Part shown: positions 6,213 through 10,643 of the stretch, one piece after another
How positions within the stretch are numbered: the stretch's first letter is position 1
Layout of the letters: every line of letters starts with the position of its first letter
Origin: Planctomycetota bacterium
Lineage (GTDB): Bacteria; Planctomycetota; Planctomycetia; Pirellulales; UBA1268
Length of the DNA: 10,643 bases
Direction: 5' to 3'
Assembly (NCBI GenBank): GCA_003670825.1
Contig: QWQL01000088.1
Coordinates: 1-10,643, forward strand
The notes under the pieces: generated by a model
The model's input: only the letters and a program-made list of their open reading frames with translations
What the model was told of the DNA's origin: nothing
Database searches by the model: none
Translations under genes and position numbers: made by a program

Positions 6213-6446
6213 TCAGCGGTCGCCGATCGCCACCCGTGCCGCCTCCTGGCGGCGGATCGAGAGTCGGTAACCACGGACTTCGAGTTCCAACGGATCACCG
6301 AATGGCGACTTCCCGACCAGACGGATGGCCACCCCGGGCGTAAGACCCATTTCCAGCAGGCGAAGGGACACAGGATCTGCCCCGGTGACATCGCGGACTC
6401 GAACCGTCGTGCCGACCGAGACGTCGTCGAGAGACTCTGCAACCAT
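6213..6446 (-). CDS. feoA: Ferrous iron transport protein A (SH3-like)
   Basis: This 77-residue cytoplasmic protein has the small SH3-like fold that supports FeoB activity. The diagnostic run is RLLEMGLTPGVAIRLVGKSP (29-48), followed by GDPLELEVRGYRLSIRRQEA (50-69). The frame is open further upstream, but ATG 6446 is chosen because GGAAGG lies seven bases before it, the length is typical of FeoA, and the upstream part overlaps the promoter and operator. It is the first gene of the reverse-strand feo operon and ends 26 bases before the preferred feoB start. Confidence 0.95.
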   Translation of the reverse strand: MVAESLDDVSVGTTVRVRDVTGADPVSLRLLEMGLTPGVAIRLVGKSPFGDPLELEVRGYRLSIRRQEAARVAIGDR

Positions 6447-6490
6447 GCCAAAACCTTCCAAAATCACGCTTTTCGACCCAATGGATCCTG

Positions 6491-6511
6491 AGTTGAGACG
6501 CATTCTCAACT
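6491..6511. promoter_or_regulatory. Fur-like operator of the feo operon
   Basis: GTTGAGA (6492-6498) and TCTCAAC (6504-6510) are perfect inverted arms around CGCAT, extended one more pair by A6491 and T6511. The core TTGAGAATGCGTCTCAA on the reverse strand resembles GAGAAT-type Fur boxes. It lies just downstream of the feo -10 element, about at the expected transcription start, where bound Fur would block transcription. Binding by Fur rather than another metal sensor is inferred from the pattern and from feoAB. Confidence 0.7.
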
Positions 6512-6519
6512 TGTCTACC

Positions 6520-6548
6520 AGTGTAGAACCGTTGGGGTTTCGAATCAA
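6520..6548 (-). promoter_or_regulatory. feoAB promoter
   Basis: On the reverse strand TTGATT (6548-6543) and TACACT (6525-6520) are separated by exactly 17 bases, a good housekeeping-type match. Transcription would start around 6513, leaving a leader of about 65 bases before feoA. A short inverted repeat, TCTAC-CAGT-GTAGA (6514-6527), overlaps the -10. Confidence 0.65.
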
Positions 6549-6577
6549 TAACCCTTTGGCGGCGAGCCCACCCCCTC

Positions 6578-7273
6578 ATGCCCACGCCCGGCCTGTTCGT
6601 CGTTGGAACCGACACCGATGTCGGTAAAACCCAGGTAGCGGCCGCGATCGTGCGGAGTCTCATGGCTGCCGGCAGGCGGGTTGGCGTCTACAAGCCGGTT
6701 GCGAGCGGGTGTGGAGCGGCGACTGCCCAGGGAAGTGATCCCCGGACGCTGTGGGATGCCGCCGGACGGCCGCTGGAGCCGGCGGATGTCTGTCCGCAGA
6801 CGTTCGCCGCCGCGATCGCCCCGGTAGCCGCCGCCCGAGCCGAGGGTCGCCGGGTCGATGAGGGGCTCCTGCGGACTGGCCTCGACCGGTGGCGAACGGT
6901 GAGCGACCTCGTGATTATCGAAGGCGCCGGGGGACTGTTCTCGCCTGTCGGCGAGTCGACGCTCGTCGTCGACCTCGCCCGTGAGTTCTCGTTTCCGCTG
7001 GTGATTGTCGATGCCGCGCGGCTGGGCGCCGTGGGCCGCACGCTGGTGACGGTTCGTGCGGCGCGGGCGGAGGGCTTGCGGGTGGCGGCCGTCGTACTCT
7101 CGCACACCGTGCCGCTATCGCCGGAGACCGGCCCGACCTCCACGACCGCGATCGTCCGTGAGGCCGCCGCCGATCTCACCCGGCATCTTGCGACGATTCC
7201 GGTGGTGATTCTCGGCCACGGTGATTCCCGGATGCCGCCGGGCATCGATTGGGAGCAGGCCGCTACCAGCTAG
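6578..7273 (+). CDS. bioD: ATP-dependent dethiobiotin synthetase
   Basis: This 231-residue enzyme closes the ureido ring of dethiobiotin from 7,8-diaminopelargonate, CO2 and ATP, the penultimate step of biotin synthesis. The P-loop is VGTDTDVGKT (9-18), the substrate-binding motif is YKPVASG (38-44) with Lys39, and the Mg-binding motif is EGAGGLFSPV (115-124) with Glu115. Length matches the family. ATG 6578 is the only sensible start, as no in-frame start precedes it before a stop, but its ribosome-binding site is weak. No other biotin gene is in the window. It diverges from feoA across 131 bases, and its stop codon overlaps that of the gene at 7270-8289. Confidence 0.95.
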   Translation: MPTPGLFVVGTDTDVGKTQVAAAIVRSLMAAGRRVGVYKPVASGCGAATAQGSDPRTLWDAAGRPLEPADVCPQTFAAAIAPVAAARAEGRRVDEGLLRTGLDRWRTVSDLVIIEGAGGLFSPVGESTLVVDLAREFSFPLVIVDAARLGAVGRTLVTVRAARAEGLRVAAVVLSHTVPLSPETGPTSTTAIVREAAADLTRHLATIPVVILGHGDSRMPPGIDWEQAATS

Positions 7274-8289
7274 AGCGCCGCGTCGCGGAGCCGCTGCGCC
7301 GAATCCTCAGCCGAGACCGTGGTGATGTGGCACCCCGTGCCGAGTTCGAAACCGGCGAACTCCGAGAGCCGCGGCAGGATTTCCAGGTGCCAGTGCCATC
7401 CCGCCGCCATGCGGGCGTCGGCCGCCGACCTGGCGAACGGTGCCTGGTGAAGCCACCAGTTGAAGTGACTGCCCGGCGCCAGGCGTTCGAGTCGGCCGAC
7501 GAAGTCGCGGGTGAGATCGGCCAGGGCCGCTCCCTGTTCGGCTGCCGTGGCATGAAGGTGGGGCTCCGGCTGCTCCGACACGATCCAGGTTTCGTAGGGC
7601 TGTCGCGGCGCCGGCGGGACGAGGGCCACGAGACCGCCCCGCTCTGAGACGATCCTGCCGCCCGCGCGGGCGGCGGCGATCAGCCGCGGGAAGACGGCCG
7701 TGTCGTTTGCCAGCGTGGCGAGTTCTCCACGGATCACCGGCGGGACGATGTCCACCGCAACCAGTTGGCTGTGCACGTGCTCGAGTGACGAGCCCGCCTT
7801 CCGCCCCGAGTTTTTGAAAATCGTGGCCCAGGCATGGCGATCCTCATCGGCGATGATCGCCAGCCGCTCCCGGCAGAGCGACCAGACATCCCGCCAGGCA
7901 TCGGCTTCGATGGCGAGGATCGAGTCGTGGTGTTGCGGCGATTCGATCACCACCTCGTGGCGGCCGCCGGCCGCGCGATCCTCGTCGGTGGCCTCGGCCG
8001 CTGGCTGCCCGGTGGTGATGGGATAGGTGTTGGGAACGATGCGGGCCCTCCAGGGCAGGGACGCATCGGCAGGTACGCGGCCGACATCAGCCGGCGTTCG
8101 CCGTTCGTTGCCCGCACAGAACGGACACCAGTTGCTTGGGCCGCTCGAAACGTCGCCGAACCGTGAGGCCAGCGCCTCATCGTCGGGTTTCCCACCCCGC
8201 TGCGGGGCCACGAACACCGGCCGGTCCGACAGGGGATCGCGGCAGATTCGGGGCGTTGCACGGCGGCGGTCAGGCTCGTCGGAAAGCAT
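7270..8289 (-). CDS. galT: Galactose-1-phosphate uridylyltransferase family protein
   Basis: This 339-residue HIT-superfamily nucleotidyltransferase would move UMP between UDP-glucose and galactose-1-phosphate through a covalent histidine intermediate in the Leloir pathway. The zinc pair is CPFC (55-58), HEVVIESPQH follows at 111-120, and the active site is SLEHVHSQL (168-176). By comparison with the E. coli HPHGQ motif, His173 is the probable nucleotidylated residue. The C-terminal half ends in GWHWHLEILPRLSEFAGFE. No galK or galE is adjacent. ADP-glucose phosphorylases share these motifs, so substrate choice is not certain. ATG 8289 fits the family N-terminus (AGAAGG lies three bases upstream); a longer frame reaches 8370 but would cover the neighbouring promoter. 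Confidence 0.87.
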   Translation of the reverse strand: MLSDEPDRRRATPRICRDPLSDRPVFVAPQRGGKPDDEALASRFGDVSSGPSNWCPFCAGNERRTPADVGRVPADASLPWRARIVPNTYPITTGQPAAEATDEDRAAGGRHEVVIESPQHHDSILAIEADAWRDVWSLCRERLAIIADEDRHAWATIFKNSGRKAGSSLEHVHSQLVAVDIVPPVIRGELATLANDTAVFPRLIAAARAGGRIVSERGGLVALVPPAPRQPYETWIVSEQPEPHLHATAAEQGAALADLTRDFVGRLERLAPGSHFNWWLHQAPFARSAADARMAAGWHWHLEILPRLSEFAGFELGTGCHITTVSAEDSAQRLRDAAL

Positions 8290-8338
8290 CAACCTTCTAG
8301 TATGAACGATTCCCCGACGTGGTGTGGGGCGGCATGTG

Positions 8339-8367
8339 TTGAAGGGGTGCGACACCCCCCGTACACT
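8339..8367 (+). promoter_or_regulatory. Peroxiredoxin promoter with internal palindrome
   Basis: TTGAAG (8339-8344) and TACACT (8362-8367) lie 17 bases apart; the -10 is identical to that of feoAB. Between them GGGGTG-CGA-CACCCC (8344-8358) is a perfect six-base-arm dyad, a position where a bound regulator would control polymerase. Transcription should start near 8374, about 55 bases before the ATG. Confidence 0.6.
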
Positions 8368-8428
8368 CACACCCCCGGTCGCGGCACTTCGTGATCCATT
8401 TCCGCATCATCATCGTGGAGACTCAAGC

Positions 8429-8959
8429 ATGCTGACCGTCGGCGACCCCTTCCCCCAGTATTCGTGCCAGGCCTGTGTGGGGACCGGCAAGGACGAGATG
8501 AAGCTGTTGACCAACGCCGACTATGCCGGCCGCTGGGTCGTGTACTTCTTCTATCCCAAGGACTTCACCTTCGTCTGCCCGACGGAACTGGCCGAGTTCA
8601 ACAAGCAGCTCAAGGGATTCGCCGACCGCGACACCAGCGTGGTGGGGGGCAGCACCGACAACGAATGGTCGCATCTCGCTTGGCGGCGGTCTCATGCCGA
8701 CCTGACGAACCTCGCCTACCCGCTGATCGCGGCCCAGAAGTTGGCCCCCGAACTCGGCATCCTGGAAAAGAGCGAGGGCTACTGCCTGCGGGCCACCTTC
8801 ATCGTCGACCCCCACGGTGTGATCCAATGGGTGGACGTCAATCAGGGCCGCGTGGGCCGCAACGTGGCCGAGGTGCTGCGGGTGCTCGATGCGCTGCAGA
8901 GCGACGAACTCTGCCCGTGCAACTGGAAGAAGGGCGACCCCTACGTGAAGGTCGGCTGA
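8429..8959 (+). CDS. AhpC/Prx1-type 2-Cys peroxiredoxin
   Basis: This 176-residue cytoplasmic enzyme reduces hydrogen peroxide and organic peroxides with thiols. The peroxidatic site is YPKDFTFVCPTE (42-53) with Cys50 in the TxxC context. The supporting Arg is in CLRATFIVDP (119-128), and the resolving cysteine is in ELCPCNWKKGD (160-170), probably Cys162. WSHLAWR (80-86) is typical of AhpC. Two extra cysteines, Cys13 and Cys16 (CQAC), occur near the N-terminus where AhpC relatives usually have none. ATG 8429 has GGAG eight bases upstream; the upstream extension of the frame would include the promoter. No ahpF or thioredoxin gene is next to it. The dgkA-like gene begins two bases after its stop. 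Confidence 0.95.
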   Translation: MLTVGDPFPQYSCQACVGTGKDEMKLLTNADYAGRWVVYFFYPKDFTFVCPTELAEFNKQLKGFADRDTSVVGGSTDNEWSHLAWRRSHADLTNLAYPLIAAQKLAPELGILEKSEGYCLRATFIVDPHGVIQWVDVNQGRVGRNVAEVLRVLDALQSDELCPCNWKKGDPYVKVG

Positions 8960-8961
8960 CC

Positions 8962-9351
8962 GTGCCTGATCACGGACGGTCATCCTCATCGCTGCGGTCG
9001 TGGTTGCGAAAGTTCGGCGACGCCTTTCGCGGACTGTTCCACGCGGTCACGAGCGAATCGAGCTTTGCGGCCCACCTGCCAGTGGCGGCGGCGGCCGTTG
9101 CCTGCGGCGCCTGGTTTCGGATCAGCCCCGTGGAGTGGTGCCTCGTGGCCCTGGCCATCGGAGCAGTGGTCGCCGCCGAGGTCTTCAACACCTCGATCGA
9201 GTCGTTGGCCCGGGCCATGGACACTGGTCCCGATCCCCGGATCCGCGATGCCCTCGACACGGCCAGCGCCGGGGTACTCGTGGCCGTCGGCACGGCGATC
9301 GTCGTGGGGGTCGTGATCTTCGGGCCCCGGGTGCTCGCGATCATGAGCTGA
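8962..9351 (+). CDS. dgkA: DgkA-type diacylglycerol / undecaprenol kinase
   Basis: This 129-residue membrane protein belongs to the small prokaryotic lipid kinase family, which uses ATP to phosphorylate diacylglycerol or undecaprenol in the inner membrane. It has an amphipathic N-terminal stretch (FGDAFRGLFHAVTSESSF, 18-35) and hydrophobic segments at about 39-52, 58-75 and 101-121. The signature is AEVFNTSIES (72-81), where Glu73 matches the catalytic E. coli Glu69, followed by DALDTASAGVLVA (96-108) in place of the common KDxxSAAV. A GTG start at 8962 is used: it lies two bases after the peroxiredoxin stop, with GAAGG ten bases upstream inside that gene, so the two are probably co-transcribed. 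Which lipid is used cannot be told from sequence. Confidence 0.88.
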   Translation: MPDHGRSSSSLRSWLRKFGDAFRGLFHAVTSESSFAAHLPVAAAAVACGAWFRISPVEWCLVALAIGAVVAAEVFNTSIESLARAMDTGPDPRIRDALDTASAGVLVAVGTAIVVGVVIFGPRVLAIMS

Positions 9352-9380
9352 AGCGGCTTCGTCGGGTGCACGGTTTTTGG

Positions 9381-9422
9381 CGGCGATTGCGATTGACCAT
9401 CGCCGTTGCGACGGCTTAGCGT
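9381..9422 (+). promoter_or_regulatory. Candidate aquaporin promoter overlapping a dyad
   Basis: TTGACC (9393-9398) and TAGCGT (9417-9422) are 18 bases apart; the -35 is good and the -10 keeps the TA...T pattern only. The -35 lies within the loop and arm of an inverted repeat CGGCGAT (9381-9387) / ATCGCCG (9399-9405). The remainder of the 146-base gap after the lipid kinase gene contains no other clear signal. Confidence 0.35.
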
Positions 9423-9497
9423 GTCGGTCCGCCGGGGGGCGGCCGCGACGTGGTCGCCGCCGCTCATCCTCGGCGCCACCTTCTGGAGACCCATCAA

Positions 9498-10211
9498 ATG
9501 ATCGGAAAACTTCTCGCCGAGGCGATCGGCACCTTCTGGCTCGTGCTCGGGGGCTGCGGCAGTGCCGTGCTCGCCGCGGCCTATCCAGACCTTGGCATCG
9601 GCTTCGTCGGCGTGTCGCTCGCCTTCGGCCTCACGGTACTCACGATGGCCACGGCGATCGGCCACATCTCGGGCTGCCATCTGAACCCCGCGGTCACCGC
9701 CGGCCTCGTGGCCAGCGGCCGCGTGCCGGCCAAAGACCTGATCCCCTACTGGGTTGCCCAGGTCATCGGGGGCATCGCCGGAGCCGGCATTCTCTACCTC
9801 GTCGCGCAGGGGCTTCCCGGGTTCGATGCGGTGGCCGGCGGCTTTGCCTCCAACGGCTACGGCGACCACTCGCCCGCTGCCGCGCTCGGCGGCGGCGGCT
9901 ACACCTGGCAGAGCTGCTTCATCATCGAGGCGGTGCTCACGGCCGTGTTCCTGTTCGTGATCCACGGCGCGACCGACAAGAAGGCCGGCAGCGTGATCGC
10001 CCCGATCGCGATCGGCCTCTGCCTGACGCTCATTCACCTCGTGAGCATCCCCGTCACCAACACCAGCGTAAACCCGGCGCGGAGCACGGCCACGGCCGTA
10101 TTCGTCGGCGGCTGGGCGATCCAGCAGCTCTGGCTGTTCTGGGTGGCGCCGATCGTGGGCGGCATCGTGGGCGGGCTTGTCTACCGGAGCGTCGCCGACT
10201 GCGGCGACTGA
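9498..10211 (+). CDS. aqpZ: Aquaporin Z-type water channel
   Basis: This 237-residue inner-membrane channel passes water down osmotic gradients. Both pore motifs are intact: SGCHLNPAVT (58-67) and NTSVNPARS (188-196). The selectivity filter can be read directly: Phe43 in LAFGL, His180 in LIHL, Thr189 and Arg195. This is the E. coli AqpZ set (Phe43, His174, Thr183, Arg189) with a six-residue shift, so a water channel is favoured over a glycerol facilitator. The N-terminus LLAEAIGTFWLVLGGCGSAV is typical of AqpZ. ATG 9498 has GGAG nine bases upstream, and the longer frame to 9450 looks like leader. A strong hairpin follows the gene. Confidence 0.96.
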   Translation: MIGKLLAEAIGTFWLVLGGCGSAVLAAAYPDLGIGFVGVSLAFGLTVLTMATAIGHISGCHLNPAVTAGLVASGRVPAKDLIPYWVAQVIGGIAGAGILYLVAQGLPGFDAVAGGFASNGYGDHSPAAALGGGGYTWQSCFIIEAVLTAVFLFVIHGATDKKAGSVIAPIAIGLCLTLIHLVSIPVTNTSVNPARSTATAVFVGGWAIQQLWLFWVAPIVGGIVGGLVYRSVADCGD

Positions 10212-10233
10212 TGCCCTTGCCCGACGACCTTTC

Positions 10234-10274
10234 GGCCGCCGGTCGCCCGCCACGCGGGTGGCCGGCGGCTGTTT
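10234..10274. terminator. Long GC hairpin between aqpZ and the convergent beta-propeller gene
   Basis: Bases 10235-10249 pair with 10255-10269 (GCCGCCGG outside with CCGGCGGC, CGCCCGC inside with GCGGGTG) with two G-U pairs. A further C-G pair closes on the loop CAC, giving a stem of about 16 pairs. On the forward strand TGTTT follows, a weak T tract; on the reverse strand none follows. It sits between two converging genes and probably ends aqpZ transcription. Confidence 0.6.
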
Positions 10275-10287
10275 GATGGTGGTCGGG

Positions 10288-10643
10288 CTATTTCGCCCGC
10301 ACGTCGTAGCAGAGGATCGCGTCGCCCTCGCGAAGATAAAGCAGGCCGTCGAGGATCACCATGTGGGCCCAGCTCGGCCGGTCGCCGCTGCCGGGCACCT
10401 GGAAGCTGCTCACCTCCTGGTAGCCGGCCGGGTCGGCCTTCACCAGCGACACCGTGCCGTTGGAATAGCGGATGTAGACATGGCCGTCGGCGGCCATCAC
10501 ATTCGCCGAGTTCTTGCCGCTGCCCCGCTGCTTCCAGGCGATCGTGCCCGTCAGCAGATCGGCGCAAAACGGGATTCCCTTGTCGTCGGAATCGCCGTAG
10601 AGGTGATCACCCACGAGCACGATGCCCCCGTGCTTGTTGGCCA
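10288..10643 (-). CDS. PQQ-like beta-propeller repeat protein (C-terminal part; start outside window)
   Basis: About 117 C-terminal residues are visible, ending at a TAG. The frame is open to the window edge, where ANKHGGIVLVGDHLYG begins. Repeated units of the form DGHVYIRYSNGTVSLVKA and DGLLYLREGDAILCYDV, with a CADLLTGTIAWK strand pair, are typical of the tryptophan-containing blades of PQQ-dehydrogenase-like propellers. Planctomycetes have many such proteins, often secreted and annotated as outer membrane assembly BamB-like or PQQ-binding-like; most have no known function and no evidence of binding PQQ. The N-terminus, any signal peptide and the number of blades cannot be seen. It converges with aqpZ. 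Confidence 0.85.
   Translation of the reverse strand, partial: ANKHGGIVLVGDHLYGDSDDKGIPFCADLLTGTIAWKQRGSGKNSANVMAADGHVYIRYSNGTVSLVKADPAGYQEVSSFQVPGSGDRPSWAHMVILDGLLYLREGDAILCYDVRAK

Noticed and set aside
6447..6548. N-terminal extension of feoA to position 6548
   Set aside because: It would code through the promoter and the Fur-like palindrome, the residues do not match FeoA, and a good ribosome-binding site precedes the ATG at 6446.
8290..8370. N-terminal extension of the galT-family gene to position 8370
   Set aside because: It would overlap the peroxiredoxin promoter, adds a sequence with no family match, and the family begins close to the ATG at 8289.
8311..8376. G-rich runs upstream of the peroxiredoxin that might form a G-quadruplex
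   Set aside because: The runs are mixed GG and GGGG with irregular spacing and would give at most two tetrads; the dyad and promoter explain the region better.
8970..10253. A 427-codon reverse open frame across dgkA and aqpZ
   Set aside because: It is antisense to two genes with clear family signatures and is of low-complexity composition; a product of GC-rich codon bias.

Overview
The window is about 65% GC with strongly GC-biased third codon positions. It reads as ordinary chromosomal housekeeping DNA from a member of the Planctomycetota. That assignment is an inference from three things: a STAS protein with the LSSAALGKL signature, a PQQ-like beta-propeller C-terminus of the kind abundant in that phylum, and the overall style of groESL, FeoB and GalT. 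It was not tested against a database. No insertion sequence, phage gene, CRISPR array or toxin-antitoxin pair was seen.

Layout. Positions 1-65 carry the probable tail of a forward gene, followed by a GC-rich hairpin and a reverse-strand tRNA-Asn(GUU). A reverse-strand pair follows: a STAS anti-anti-sigma factor (1041-1394) and an RsbW-like anti-sigma kinase (564-989), which together look like a partner-switching module. A 428-base divergent region then leads into groES (1823-2146) and groEL (2263-3891), ended by a textbook intrinsic terminator at 3931-3962. On the reverse strand, feoA (6213-6446), feoB (4120-6186) and a one-helix small protein (3924-4118) form a ferrous-iron uptake operon. 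It has a well-formed promoter and a Fur-like palindrome upstream. bioD (6578-7273) diverges from feoA and converges on a galT-family gene (7270-8289); the two stop codons share a single CTAG. A forward pair of AhpC-type peroxiredoxin (8429-8959) and small DgkA-type membrane kinase (8962-9351) follows, then an AqpZ-type water channel (9498-10211). The window ends in the C-terminal part of a reverse-strand PQQ-like beta-propeller protein (10288-10643).

How the parts may fit together. Most genes concern basic physiology: protein folding, iron entry, peroxide removal, biotin synthesis, sugar-nucleotide metabolism, lipid phosphorylation and water flux. The iron transporter and the peroxiredoxin make biological sense as neighbours but have separate promoters. 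The best regulatory reading concerns the chaperonin genes. There is no CIRCE element. Instead two related palindromes sit on and just upstream of a plausible promoter, and a hairpin with a run of five U pairs directly with the groES ribosome-binding site, like a fourU RNA thermometer.

I found no clear candidate for an entirely new multi-gene system. The observations most worth following up are the groES leader, the Fur-like feo control region, the coding-through-terminator arrangement at the groEL/feo junction, and the dyad inside the peroxiredoxin promoter. All promoter and operator calls were made by eye.
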